Source: Sporolactobacillus putidus
GTDB lineage: Bacteria > Bacillota > Bacilli > Bacillales > Sporolactobacillaceae
Direction: 5' to 3'
Assembly (NCBI RefSeq): GCF_014647035.1
Contig: NZ_BMOK01000015.1
Location: 1 to 64,000 of the forward strand
DNA length: 64,000 nucleotides
In this document: positions 7,770 to 16,843 of the stretch, piece by piece
Position numbering within the stretch: position 1 is the stretch's first letter
Layout: every line of letters starts with the position of its first letter
Notes under the pieces: model-generated
Told to the model about the DNA's origin: nothing
The model's input: the letters and a program-made list of their open reading frames with translations, nothing else
The model's database searches: none
Translations under genes and position numbers: made by a program

Positions 7770-9707
7770 ATGAAGATAACGGATCTCATGATTGAACGCG
7801 CTATGGTCATGGATATGAAAGCAACAACAAAGGAAGCGGCCATTGACGAGCTCATTTCCAGTCTGTATAAAAACGGCAGAATCAATGATCCAAAACTGTT
7901 CAAAGAGATGATTTTGAAACGGGAAGCGGAATCAAGCACCGGGATCGGCGATGGTATCGCCATGCCTCACGCTAAGACGAAAGCCGTCAATGAGGCGACG
8001 GTTGTTTTCGGACGCAGCAAGAGCGGTGTGAATTACGAGGCTTTGGACGGGAAGCCGTCTCACCTGTTTTTTATGATTGCCGCTCCTGAAGGCGCAGCCA
8101 ATGTCCATCTTCAAACACTGGCAGCTCTGTCAAGATTATTGATTGATCAGGAATTTGTAGCGCAGGTGAAAGAGGCAAAAACATCCGGCGCAGTCGCGAA
8201 ATTGTTTGACGAGAAACAAGCGGAAAAAGAGGCCCAAGAGGAGAAAGAAGCCAACGCGTCAGCTGCAGGGCCGTCAAAAGACGCGAAGTTTGTGCTCGCA
8301 GTGACGGCATGTCCGACGGGCATCGCCCATACTTATATGGCCGAAGACGCTCTAAAGAAAAAAGCAGAAGAAATGGGCATTCCTATTCGCGTTGAAACGG
8401 ACGGCTCGGAAGGCGTTAAACACCGTCTGACTAGGGAAGAGATTGACCGGGCGACAGGAATCATCGTTGCCGCGGATAAAAAGGTGGAAATGGCGCGTTT
8501 CGACGGTAAACGTGTGCTCCAAACACCCGTCAGTGACGGAATCCGCAAGCCGGAAGAACTGATTAATAAAGTATTAAACGAACAGGCTCCCGTCTATCAT
8601 GCTGAGGGAGGCGCTGCGGAAGAATATACAGCTGCAGATCAGCGCTCAGTATGGAGCAAAATTTACAAGGACCTGATGAACGGTATCTCGCACATGCTGC
8701 CGTTCGTTGTCGGCGGAGGTATTCTACTTGCCTTCTCGTTCCTGCTCGAAAATACGCTGGGCAAGACGAATCCGATTTATCTGATGCTTGGCGCGATCGC
8801 CGGAGGCGATACCGGTGCCTTTCATTTTCTGATTGCCATCCTTGCAGGTTATATCGCTGTCAGCATTGGCGACCGGCCGGCGTTAATGCCCGGTATCGTC
8901 GGCGGGTTTATGGCGTCTTCATCAAATGCCGGTTTTCTTGGCGGCCTGGCTGCCGGTTTTCTGGCCGGTTGGGTTATTATCCTGCTGAAACGAGTATTTA
9001 AAAACCTTCCGCAAACATTGGATGGTTTAAAACCAATTCTGCTTTATCCGGTTTTCGGTCTGCTGATTACCGGCGCGTTGATGTATTATATCTTTGACCC
9101 GATCTTCAAATGGATAAACGGCGGACTGATCGGGGCACTGAATAATCTCGGGACGGGAAATGCTGTTATTCTTGGTCTGGTGCTTGGTGGCATGATGGCT
9201 GTCGATATGGGCGGTCCGGTGAATAAAGCGGCCTACACATTTGCCATTGGTGTATTCACAAGCGGCGCTTCAAACGGCGGTCTGATGATGGCAGCGGTTA
9301 TGGCCGGCGGCATGGTACCGCCTCTTGCGATCGCGCTAGCCACAACACTCTTCAAAAATAAGTTCACGGAAGACGAACGCAAGGCGGGTATCACAAACTA
9401 TGTTTTGGGAGCGTCGTTCATCACGGAAGGAGCCATTCCATTCGCCGCTTCCGACCCGCTGCGGGTAATCGGTTCGAGCATCATCGGTTCGGCCATTGCC
9501 GGAGGTCTGACTCAATTCTGGCACGTTAATATTCCCGCTCCTCACGGAGGCATTTTCGTGGTTTTCCTTGGTAATCACGGTCTGCTGTTCCTTCTCTCAA
9601 TAATTATCGGTGCGGTTATTTCCGGTTTTGTTCTCGGATTCTGGAAGAAACCGGTTGAGCAAAAAGGCATTTCTGAAAATGTCGAGAAGCAGAAACAGAT
9701 TGTCTGA
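7770..9707 (+). CDS. fruA: PTS fructose transporter, fused EIIABC
   Basis: Fructose uptake coupled to phosphorylation, giving fructose-1-phosphate. The 645-residue protein has an EIIA domain (about 1-150, phospho-His 67 in GIAMPHAKT), a charged linker, an EIIB domain (about 172-270, phospho-Cys 181 in TACPTGIAHT) and a membrane EIIC domain (about 300-635, with GISHMLPFVVGGG and GNHGLLF). ATG 7770 follows AAAAGGAG; the frame upstream to 7743 lacks a site. It is the last gene of the fruR-fruA transcript and is followed by a terminator. The kinase for fructose-1-phosphate must be encoded elsewhere. Confidence 0.93.
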   Translation: MKITDLMIERAMVMDMKATTKEAAIDELISSLYKNGRINDPKLFKEMILKREAESSTGIGDGIAMPHAKTKAVNEATVVFGRSKSGVNYEALDGKPSHLFFMIAAPEGAANVHLQTLAALSRLLIDQEFVAQVKEAKTSGAVAKLFDEKQAEKEAQEEKEANASAAGPSKDAKFVLAVTACPTGIAHTYMAEDALKKKAEEMGIPIRVETDGSEGVKHRLTREEIDRATGIIVAADKKVEMARFDGKRVLQTPVSDGIRKPEELINKVLNEQAPVYHAEGGAAEEYTAADQRSVWSKIYKDLMNGISHMLPFVVGGGILLAFSFLLENTLGKTNPIYLMLGAIAGGDTGAFHFLIAILAGYIAVSIGDRPALMPGIVGGFMASSSNAGFLGGLAAGFLAGWVIILLKRVFKNLPQTLDGLKPILLYPVFGLLITGALMYYIFDPIFKWINGGLIGALNNLGTGNAVILGLVLGGMMAVDMGGPVNKAAYTFAIGVFTSGASNGGLMMAAVMAGGMVPPLAIALATTLFKNKFTEDERKAGITNYVLGASFITEGAIPFAASDPLRVIGSSIIGSAIAGGLTQFWHVNIPAPHGGIFVVFLGNHGLLFLLSIIIGAVISGFVLGFWKKPVEQKGISENVEKQKQIV

Positions 9708-9726
9708 GTATTAACGATATAATAAT

Positions 9727-9767
9727 GGCCGGGCTAAGAATCCGTCAGGGTTCCTGGCCCGGCTTTT
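9727..9767 (+). terminator. Rho-independent terminator of fruRA
   Basis: GCCGGGC pairs with GCCCGGC across an 18-base loop and is followed by TTTT. Confidence 0.75.
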
Positions 9768-9842
9768 ATGATCAAAGCACATTGACCAATGAATGAGCTT
9801 GATTAAAAAAATTTTATTTCATTGAATTTTAGGTGCTGAATG

Positions 9843-9871
9843 TTGGATAGTGAAGGGACTTTATGTTAAAA
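9843..9871 (+). promoter_or_regulatory. Promoter of the riboflavin operon
   Basis: TTGGAT (9843-9848), a 17-bp spacer and TTAAAA (9866-9871), about 25 bases upstream of the FMN riboswitch. Confidence 0.5.
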
Positions 9872-9896
9872 TGAAAACAATTTAATAAACGATTTG

Positions 9897-10037
9897 TCCT
9901 TCGGGGTCGGGTGAAATTCCCAACCGGCGGTGATGGCTTTATGCCTTAGCCCGCGACCCGCCTGCCAATATTTTGACGGGCGGTGGATTCAGTGAGAAGC
10001 TGAAGCCGACAGTAAAGTCTGGATGGGAGAAGGATTG
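9897..10037 (+). ncRNA. FMN riboswitch (RFN element)
   Basis: Shows the conserved RFN blocks in order: GGGTGAAATTCCCAACCGGCGGTGAT near 9909 (GTGAAATTCCC, ACCGGCGGT), AGCCCGCGA near 9948, a variable hairpin gcctgcc...gggcggt, GTGAGAAGCTGAAGCCGACAGTA near 9991, and GGATGGGAGAAG near 10020. Binding of FMN is expected to promote premature termination at the hairpin at 10167-10203, shutting down the rib genes. Confidence 0.96.
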
Positions 10038-10166
10038 GAGAAAGGCATTCAAGCATGTTTTATTTGAATTGCTTGAATCCGAGCGAAACCACACTCTTTT
10101 GCCAATTTTTAGTGAGAATTGCAAAAGAATCAAGTGGGTTATTTTGAGTATTATTATGATGCTGTC

Positions 10167-10203
10167 AAACCCCCGGGGAACTTAATTTCCGGGGGTTTTC
10201 TCG
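10167..10203 (+). terminator. Riboswitch-controlled terminator before ribD
   Basis: AAACCCCCGG (10167-10176) pairs with CCGGGGGTTT (10189-10198), followed by TCT. It is the expression platform of the FMN riboswitch. Confidence 0.85.
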
Positions 10204-10239
10204 TGCTTGCTAATAGACATTCACTCAGGGGATGATCTC

Positions 10240-11331
10240 TTGAAAGAAGAGTATATGAAATTGGCGATTAATTTGGCAAGAGCCACCGCTCACCAGACAA
10301 GTCCGAACCCTGCTGTAGGAGCCGTAGTCGTCAATAATGGGGAAATCGTTGGAATGGGCGCACACCTTAAGGCCGGGGAAGCACACGCGGAAGTGAACGC
10401 CCTTAGCATGGCCGGTGATCGAGCGAAGGGGGGCACAATCTATGTGACACTGGAGCCTTGTGCCCATTTCGGCAGAACGCCGCCATGCGCTGATTTAATT
10501 ATTAAAAAACAGTTGAGCAAGGTTGTGATCGCGTCATCCGACCCAAATCCGCTTGTCGCCGGCCTGGGCATTGAGAAGTTAAGAAATGCAGGCATTTCGG
10601 TCGAAACCGGTGTTCTTCAGGAAGAGGCCGACGCGCTGAATTCCGTCTTTTTTCACTATATCCGCCAAAGGACTCCTTATGTCACACTAAAAATGGCTTG
10701 CAGTCTGGATGGAAAAACAGCGACGGCAGGGGGAGAAAGCAAATGGATTACATGCGAAGCTTCACGGCTTGACGGTCATACGCAGCGCCGAATCCATGAC
10801 GCGATTCTGGTTGGAATCGGGACTGTCATGGCGGATGATCCGAAACTGACGGCACGCTCGGAATCCATAGCTGAAAACCCGATCCGCGTTGTTCTGGATA
10901 CACATTTACGAATTCGGGAAGACGCCCGTGTTGTGACGGACGGCGCGGCCGCGACATGGATATTTACAGGAAGAACGATCGACGGCGACAAGGCGCGCCG
11001 TCTGCAAAGCGAACAGGTTACCGTCATTCGCTTGCCGTCGGAGAGCATTGCGATTAAAGACGTTTTGAACGATCTGGGACAAAAAGGGGTGACCTCACTG
11101 CTTGTGGAAGGCGGATCAGCAGTACATGGAAGCTTTTTGAAGGCTAAAGCATTTAACCGAGTTATTGCCTATATCGCACCTAAACTGATCGGCGGAAGAG
11201 ATGCAGTACCGGCGATTGGCGGCACGGGTATTAGATATCTGGCAGATGTTCCGGAATTGTCGATAAAAAATGTCGAGCGGCTGGATCAAGATCTGAAGGT
11301 CACATTGATTCCGAAAGCAGGTGATTTTTAA
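10240..11331 (+). CDS. ribD: Bifunctional riboflavin biosynthesis deaminase/reductase
   Basis: Catalyses deamination of the pyrimidine intermediate made from GTP, then reduction of its ribosyl side chain. The N-terminal deaminase has the zinc motif HAEVNA with PCAHFGRTPPCAD; the C-terminal reductase begins near residue 145 (PYVTLKMACSLDGKTA) and has GGSAVHG. TTG 10240 is chosen because AGGGGATG is just upstream and the resulting 363 residues match the family; the frame opens earlier at 10207. First gene of the four-gene rib operon under the FMN riboswitch; its stop overlaps the ribE start. Confidence 0.93.
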   Translation: MKEEYMKLAINLARATAHQTSPNPAVGAVVVNNGEIVGMGAHLKAGEAHAEVNALSMAGDRAKGGTIYVTLEPCAHFGRTPPCADLIIKKQLSKVVIASSDPNPLVAGLGIEKLRNAGISVETGVLQEEADALNSVFFHYIRQRTPYVTLKMACSLDGKTATAGGESKWITCEASRLDGHTQRRIHDAILVGIGTVMADDPKLTARSESIAENPIRVVLDTHLRIREDARVVTDGAAATWIFTGRTIDGDKARRLQSEQVTVIRLPSESIAIKDVLNDLGQKGVTSLLVEGGSAVHGSFLKAKAFNRVIAYIAPKLIGGRDAVPAIGGTGIRYLADVPELSIKNVERLDQDLKVTLIPKAGDF

Positions 11332-11993
11332 TGTTCACGGGACTGGTTGAAGAAATAGGACAGGTTGCATCGCTTGAGAAACGGCCTGACGCCATTCGCA
11401 TCTCGGTACGAGCAGGCCGGGTGCTTGAAGATGCGGAGATGGGCGACAGTATAGCGGTCAACGGGGTTTGTGTAACGGTGACAGACCTGTCAAAGGCATT
11501 TTTTTCTGCGGATATTATGCCGGAGACGATTCGTGCGACAACATTGCAGACGCTACAGAAAGGTGATTCCGTCAATCTCGAGCGTGCTATGAAAGCAGGA
11601 GGACGCTATGGAGGCCATTTTATGACCGGCCATATTGATGGGACAGGTGAAATTGTCAGAATTGTGCCGAAGGGGAATGCCCATTATCTTGATATTCAGT
11701 CGTCACCGGAGATACTGGCCGGTCTGGTCGAAAAAGGATCGGTTGCCGTTGACGGAACAAGCCTGACCGTTTTTCGTACCGGAACCCGGTTTTTTACAAT
11801 ATCTCTGATTCCGCATACGTCCGCACATACTATTCTGGGAAGCAAGAAAGTCGGCGATCCGGTTAATATCGAGTGTGATATTCTGCAAAAATATATCAGG
11901 AATCAGCAAAATGTACGCAGCCGTCCTGACGATTCCGGGGCTCTATCTTATGAAACGCTTAGAGATAACGGTTTTATCACATCCATTAAGTAA
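11331..11993 (+). CDS. ribE: Riboflavin synthase, alpha chain
   Basis: Dismutates two molecules of 6,7-dimethyl-8-ribityllumazine to riboflavin. The 220 residues form two homologous beta-barrel repeats: MFTGLVEEIG at the start with NGVCVTV, and GHFMTGHIDGTG opening the second repeat with VDGTSLTV. The ATG overlaps the ribD stop (TAATG), which suggests translational coupling. Confidence 0.95.
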   Translation: MFTGLVEEIGQVASLEKRPDAIRISVRAGRVLEDAEMGDSIAVNGVCVTVTDLSKAFFSADIMPETIRATTLQTLQKGDSVNLERAMKAGGRYGGHFMTGHIDGTGEIVRIVPKGNAHYLDIQSSPEILAGLVEKGSVAVDGTSLTVFRTGTRFFTISLIPHTSAHTILGSKKVGDPVNIECDILQKYIRNQQNVRSRPDDSGALSYETLRDNGFITSIK

Positions 11994-12060
11994 GTTTGAC
12001 GGTTAAAAAAAACTGCGATGCGTGACAAAGGACGTGTCATCAATAGGGAGGTTGAAAAGT

Positions 12061-13248
12061 ATGCCGGCTTCAATCGAGGAAGCTCTTTCTGACTTAAAAA
12101 AAGGAAAAATCGTGATTGTTTGCGATGATGAGGGACGGGAAAATGAGGGGGATCTGGTTGCTCTTGCGGAAAAAGTCACGCCGGAGACCATCAACTTTAT
12201 GATTACACACGGCCGAGGCCTGCTTTGCACCCCGGTCTGCCGTTCGCTTGCGGAGTCGCTTGGATTCAAACCAATGGTAGCGAGCAATACCGATCGTCAT
12301 GAAACGGCGTTTACGGTCAGTGTCGACTACAAAGATACAAAAACAGGGATCAGCGCATTTGAACGTGCGCAAACCATCAGAGCGATCGTTTCAGATGACG
12401 TCACCGCCTCAGACTTTAATCATCCCGGTCACGTATTTCCGCTCATCGCAAAAGACGGCGGAGTACTGGAACGTGGCGGCCACACGGAGGCGGCCGTGGA
12501 TCTTGCAAAACTTGCCGGCGCAAAACCGGCGGGTGTTATTTGTGAGATCATTCGGGATGATGGGAGGATGGCACGGTTTCCCGAACTTGAGAAGATGGCC
12601 GAAACATTCGGGATAAAAATTATAACAGTCCGTGATCTGGTTGCCTACAGGCGTGCGCACGGAGTCAGCAGGGTTGTGACCGCCGATTTGCCGACGGATT
12701 ACGGACATTTTAAAGCGATCGGCTATACCGGTCCGTTCGATGAAAAAGAAACGATCGCGATTGTCAAAGGCGATGTCGGCGGCGGTAATCCGACACTTGT
12801 CCGTCTTCATTCGGAGTGTCTGACGGGCGATGTATTCGGGTCAAAACGGTGCGACTGCGGTCCGCAGCTTCACGCCGCCCTGCAGATGATTGAAAGGCGC
12901 GGGGCAGGTGTAGTGATTTATTTGCGTCAGGAGGGGCGGGGGATCGGACTGATTAATAAATTGAAAGCATATAAGCTCCAGGAAGCCGGAGAGGATACGG
13001 TAGAAGCCAATGAGCACCTCGGCTTTCCTGCCGATCTGAGAGACTATCATACCGCAGCCGAAATTTTGCGAGACCTCGGTGTCACGAATGTGCAATTGCT
13101 GACGAATAACCCTCTAAAAATTTCCGATCTGAAAGAACACGGTATTTCTCAAATCGAACGTGTTCCGCTGGAAATGCCAATTGGCAAAGAAAATAAAAAA
13201 TACATGCAGACGAAAGTTGAAAAGATGGGTCATTTGCTCCATTTATGA
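12061..13248 (+). CDS. ribAB: Bifunctional DHBP synthase / GTP cyclohydrolase II
   Basis: Provides both riboflavin precursors: 3,4-dihydroxy-2-butanone 4-phosphate from ribulose-5-phosphate (N-terminal half, with [12 protein letters not shown] and [10 protein letters not shown]) and the pyrimidine from GTP (C-terminal half, zinc site [16 protein letters not shown], then RQEGRGIGL). ATG 12061 is preceded by GGGAGG; the upstream in-frame start at 12022 has no site. The 395 residues are the normal length for the fusion. Confidence 0.95.
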   Translation: MPASIEEALSDLKKGKIVIVCDDEGRENEGDLVALAEKVTPETINFMITHGRGLLCTPVCRSLAESLGFKPMVASNTDRHETAFTVSVDYKDTKTGISAFERAQTIRAIVSDDVTASDFNHPGHVFPLIAKDGGVLERGGHTEAAVDLAKLAGAKPAGVICEIIRDDGRMARFPELEKMAETFGIKIITVRDLVAYRRAHGVSRVVTADLPTDYGHFKAIGYTGPFDEKETIAIVKGDVGGGNPTLVRLHSECLTGDVFGSKRCDCGPQLHAALQMIERRGAGVVIYLRQEGRGIGLINKLKAYKLQEAGEDTVEANEHLGFPADLRDYHTAAEILRDLGVTNVQLLTNNPLKISDLKEHGISQIERVPLEMPIGKENKKYMQTKVEKMGHLLHL

Positions 13249-13288
13249 TTAAAAGTTATATCAAAGACCACCAATGGGAGGACTTAAT

Positions 13289-13771
13289 ATGGGAGAAATA
13301 TTTGAAGGCAAATTAATGGGTCAAGGGCTGAAAGTGGGCATTGTCGTCAGCCGCTTTAATGAATTTATTACGAACCGGCTTTTAGCGGGGGCACAAGACG
13401 CTCTGCTGCGTCACGGAGTTGACGGGAAAGACATCGACATTGCGTGGGTTCCGGGTGCTTTTGAGATTCCGTTCGTTGCTGGAAAAATGGCGGCAACCGG
13501 GCAATATGACACAATACTGACGCTTGGAGCGGTCATACGCGGTGCAACGTCGCACTATGACTATGTGTGCAGCGAAGTGTCCAAGGGTGTTGCAAAGATC
13601 GGGCTTGAAACCGGAGTTCCCGTAATATTCGGCGTCGTGACGACAGAAAACATTGAACAGGCCGTGGAGCGGGCCGGCACGAAGGCGGGTAACAAAGGAT
13701 GGGATGCCGCCGTCAGTGGAATCGAAATGGCCGGCCTTAACCGCCAGCTTGAAAAAAAGAAAAACGAATAA
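13289..13771 (+). CDS. ribH: 6,7-dimethyl-8-ribityllumazine synthase
   Basis: Condenses the products of RibD and RibAB to lumazine; normally an icosahedral 60-mer with RibE inside. Motifs are [31 protein letters not shown] and the C-terminal NKGWDAA. ATG 13289 follows GGGAGG at good spacing, giving 160 residues. Last gene of the rib operon. Confidence 0.95.
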   Translation: MGEIFEGKLMGQGLKVGIVVSRFNEFITNRLLAGAQDALLRHGVDGKDIDIAWVPGAFEIPFVAGKMAATGQYDTILTLGAVIRGATSHYDYVCSEVSKGVAKIGLETGVPVIFGVVTTENIEQAVERAGTKAGNKGWDAAVSGIEMAGLNRQLEKKKNE

Positions 13772-14035
13772 TAATCCAGATAATGATTCATTTTGGAGAA
13801 TATATATGGGAGACGCTTTTAAGAGCAAACCTCTTCATACTAACAAGTAAAAAAATTTAGCAAAGCTGCACAGCGATATGAAATGAAATACCTAAAAAGA
13901 GCAGGCTGCAGGTAAAGTAAATTTTACAAATTCTCATTATTGGTTTAACACAGGCTTAATCTGCAGCTGATAGACTATTACTTGAACGAAAGCAAGGCCC
14001 CCTGATTTCATCAACTCCACACTTCATTTTTATTG

Positions 14036-14062
14036 CAGACCTTTAGGGGTCTTTTTTTTTTC
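14036..14062 (+). terminator. Terminator downstream of the rib operon
   Basis: AGACC pairs with GGTCT around TTTAGG and is followed by ten T residues. It lies about 265 bp after ribH, so the rib transcript would have a long 3' tail. Confidence 0.65.
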
Positions 14063-14068
14063 GGAATA

Positions 14069-14115
14069 CAAAAAGAGCTCTGAACCAGCATGAACTGATT
14101 CAAAGCTCCTTCAAA
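14069..14115 (-). terminator. Terminator of the pyruvate oxidase gene
   Basis: On the minus strand GGAGCTTTGAATCAG pairs with CTGGTTCAGAGCTC around TTCATG and is followed by TTTTTG. Confidence 0.75.
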
Positions 14116-14123
14116 TCGGTCAA

Positions 14124-15851
14124 TCAGAGGAAGCGTCTGACAACGTCTTTCATAGGCGGCATTTTTTCCAGTTTATGATTTTCGATGACCGATTTTGACG
14201 CGAATTTCGCATAACCTTTGGCCTCATCCATAACGATTTTGCCTGGCAGCGGTGCTGCATTTTCATCCACAGCGACATCCAGGATCACAGGAACCTGTGA
14301 TTCTTTAGCTGCCTCAAATGCCGGCTGCAGGTCTTCAAATTTCTCGACTCTGAACCCTTTTCCGCCGCAGGCTTCAGCAAACTTGGCATAATCGATGTCC
14401 TGAAGATCTATTCCATAATTCAACTGGCCTGCCGACTGCTGTTCATATTTAATAAAGGAAAGCTCTTTATTGTTCAGAACAACAACAATGATCGGCCATT
14501 TGTACTTGACAGCCGTTACGAAGTCCTGCATCACCATTGAAAAAGCCCCGTCCCCGGAAATCGCGATTGCCTGGCGATTCGGGAAAGCCTGTTTTGCAGC
14601 CATCGCTCCGGGAAGACCGCAGCCCATCGTGCCAAGCCATGCCGAAATAATAAAATCCTGATTCGTCACGTGCAGATAGCGTGTAGACCAGACAGTTGCA
14701 GTACCGACGTCAGCCGAGAAAATCGCATCGTCTTCAGCGATGGACTGAATGGCTTTCATAACTGCCTGAGGAGCAATCGGCGTTTTCGTGTTTGTTTTAT
14801 ACTCATCCATCCATTTCCACCAAACAGCCATCTTTTCCTGGCAAGTTTTCAGAAAAGGACGTTCTGACACAGGCGTCGTGTGTTCGGTCAGATAAGCAAG
14901 GGCCTGAGCAGCATCGCCAACAATGCCGACCGTAACCGAATAGCGTTTGCCTATGCGCACCGGGTCGATGTCAATCTGGACACATTTTGCGCCTTCAGGA
15001 AGATAGGCTGCATAGGGGTAGTCGGTGCCGACCATAATCAGCAGATCGGAGCTTTTCATGGCTTCATAAGCCGGTTTTGTGCCGATTTTGCCAATATTTC
15101 CAAGAAAATTCGGGTGTTCATCAGGAAGCGCGCCTTTTCCAGGAAGCGTCACAGCAACAGGGGCCGAAATACGTTCAGCAAATGCCTTCAGCTCTTTTTT
15201 CGCACCTTTTGCACCGACACCCGCGAGAATGACAGGGTTGCTTGCGTTATTGATTAAGGCGACGGCTTCGCTCAAGTCGTTTTCAATGAGACCCGGAGTT
15301 TTTGTTTCAAAAACTGTGGACATTTGAGGTACGTTCTCAGAAATTTCGCCGAGCGGGATATCATCGGGAATCGAAAGAACGGCAACGCCGCGTTCCTGAT
15401 AGGCCGTGCGGATCGCTTGATTGACAACTGCCGGAAAACTTTCTGCACTGGTAATCTCCTTATTGTAAACCGCAACATCCTTAAACAAGTCGACGGTGTT
15501 GACTTCCTGAAAATAATCCGTTCCCGTCAGTTTTGATGGGATGTGTCCCACAAGCACAAGCATCGGAACATGGTCCATTTTCGCGTCATACATACCGTTT
15601 AACAAGTGGATGGCGCCGGGTCCCCCGATTGCAAGGCAAACACCGATTTTTCCGGTTAATTTTGCATATGCCGCTGCAGCCAGTGAAGCCACTTCTTCAT
15701 GGCGAACCTGGTAAAATTTGATTTTACTCTCTTTTTTTCTCAATGCTTCAACCATCGTGTCGATTGAATCACCGGGGATTCCGTAAATATGATCAATTCC
15801 CCAGTTTTCGAACAGTTTGACAACTGCTTCGCTTGCCTTGATCTTTCCCAT
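14124..15851 (-). CDS. Pyruvate oxidase (TPP-dependent)
   Basis: TPP/FAD enzyme of the acetolactate-synthase-like family. In lactic acid bacteria it converts pyruvate, phosphate and O2 to acetyl phosphate, CO2 and H2O2; a quinone-linked YdaP/PoxB-like activity is the alternative. The 575 residues comprise the PYR domain (YGIPGDSID, RHEEVASLAAAAYAKLTG with the TPP-activating Glu), a central FAD-type domain and the PP domain with GDGAFSMVMQDF and NN about 25 residues later. The start follows GGAGGAGG. No C-terminal membrane anchor is evident beyond the short basic tail. Monocistronic with its own terminator. Confidence 0.85.
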   Translation of the reverse strand: MGKIKASEAVVKLFENWGIDHIYGIPGDSIDTMVEALRKKESKIKFYQVRHEEVASLAAAAYAKLTGKIGVCLAIGGPGAIHLLNGMYDAKMDHVPMLVLVGHIPSKLTGTDYFQEVNTVDLFKDVAVYNKEITSAESFPAVVNQAIRTAYQERGVAVLSIPDDIPLGEISENVPQMSTVFETKTPGLIENDLSEAVALINNASNPVILAGVGAKGAKKELKAFAERISAPVAVTLPGKGALPDEHPNFLGNIGKIGTKPAYEAMKSSDLLIMVGTDYPYAAYLPEGAKCVQIDIDPVRIGKRYSVTVGIVGDAAQALAYLTEHTTPVSERPFLKTCQEKMAVWWKWMDEYKTNTKTPIAPQAVMKAIQSIAEDDAIFSADVGTATVWSTRYLHVTNQDFIISAWLGTMGCGLPGAMAAKQAFPNRQAIAISGDGAFSMVMQDFVTAVKYKWPIIVVVLNNKELSFIKYEQQSAGQLNYGIDLQDIDYAKFAEACGGKGFRVEKFEDLQPAFEAAKESQVPVILDVAVDENAAPLPGKIVMDEAKGYAKFASKSVIENHKLEKMPPMKDVVRRFL

Positions 15852-16175
15852 AATTAAATTCCTCCTCCAGAAGAGTAATAGCTTGCCTGAAACAGAGGTT
15901 CAGCACAGTTTCAAGCTTTTTCTTTTTATATATTTGACAATCCAGTGAACCTTATGAACCTATTCTATGACTATTTGCTGGAAAAAGAAATGCTTTTGCT
16001 TGATAAAGTCGTTTTTTATCAGAACTGATTTGGCAAAGGAGAAGCGAATGAGGCTTATTTGAGTCCCTCTTGTCCTTTTTTGTTGGACAAGCATTATACT
16101 CACGATATCGCATGAATCAGCCTGTCCCGTTATAATAAAGGATATAAAATTGTTGTAGGATAAAGGAGAAAAATC
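15852..16175. other. Divergent promoter region, pyruvate oxidase / orphan gene
   Basis: Holds the minus-strand leader of the pyruvate oxidase gene and a TATAAT (16131-16136) for the plus-strand gene, with only a weak -35. No clear CRE, Rex or FNR dyad was found by eye. Confidence 0.35.
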
Positions 16176-16769
16176 ATGAGTTTTGTGTCAATTGTTGCTT
16201 CAGACAACATGGCTTCTGTAGTGAGTGACGGCCTGCTGGTCGATCTATCGGGTAACGGAGAACCGGCGATTCTGCCCGGAAAAAAGCCAAGCATGATCCG
16301 TATTTCCAGCCGGCAGATTCTTGCGTGCACGGGGAGCGCAGCGGTTCTGAAAAGCCTCAGAAAAGCTTTTCCTTATCAGGAAAACGCTTGGTCAATCAAC
16401 GAATCGCGGATGCATATACTTGAGCAGCTCGTACGGGAAGTGCCGTTTGAAAAGCAGGAAGTCCTGCTCGCACTAGTTGATGCGGGAGGGATGATGACTT
16501 GCAGCATGTTTTCCAATGAACCGGGAGAAAAGTGGCATGTGCTTCGGCCGGAGGGAGAGCGTCTGGCCACAATGTTTTTAGCTGGGCGTGAAATCAATGA
16601 GACAAAAATAAAACAAGTTTCGGAAGAATTCGGCCGTTTGATTCACTTATATGGGAAGGACAGCACAGATCACATTTTTGCCGCACAACGGGAACTTATT
16701 CATTTTGTTTCCGAAACGGATCCCTTAGTCGGGGGCCAGATCTTTCATCAGAACATCACAAGAAAGTAA
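16176..16769 (+). CDS. Uncharacterised protein, possibly Ntn-hydrolase/proteasome-like fold
   Basis: A 197-residue soluble protein after AAAGGAG. I do not recognise it with certainty. The N-terminus (MSFVSIVASDNMASVVSDGLL) and the later ILACTGSAAVLKSL resemble the beta-sandwich pattern of HslV/20S-like Ntn hydrolases (first strand followed by a Ser/Asp turn, then a strand and GS helix), but the classical mature N-terminal Thr/Ser is absent after Met (MSF gives Ser2 at best). It stands alone between the pyruvate oxidase and UbiB genes. The fold is only a suggestion. Confidence 0.5.
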   Translation: MSFVSIVASDNMASVVSDGLLVDLSGNGEPAILPGKKPSMIRISSRQILACTGSAAVLKSLRKAFPYQENAWSINESRMHILEQLVREVPFEKQEVLLALVDAGGMMTCSMFSNEPGEKWHVLRPEGERLATMFLAGREINETKIKQVSEEFGRLIHLYGKDSTDHIFAAQRELIHFVSETDPLVGGQIFHQNITRK

Positions 16770-16843
16770 GAAGAGGCGTTTACAAATGAAAAGGAAAAAG
16801 ATTTATGCGTGAAATATCGTTATTTCGCAGCATCTTTGAGGGC

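Larger units (their letters stand above)
13772..14123. other. Intergenic region after ribH
   Basis: Contains two terminators (listed separately). A 14-codon ORF at 13806-13850 (MGDAFKSKPLHTNK) follows TTTGGAG, but I have no evidence that it is used. Otherwise nothing recognised. Confidence 0.35.
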
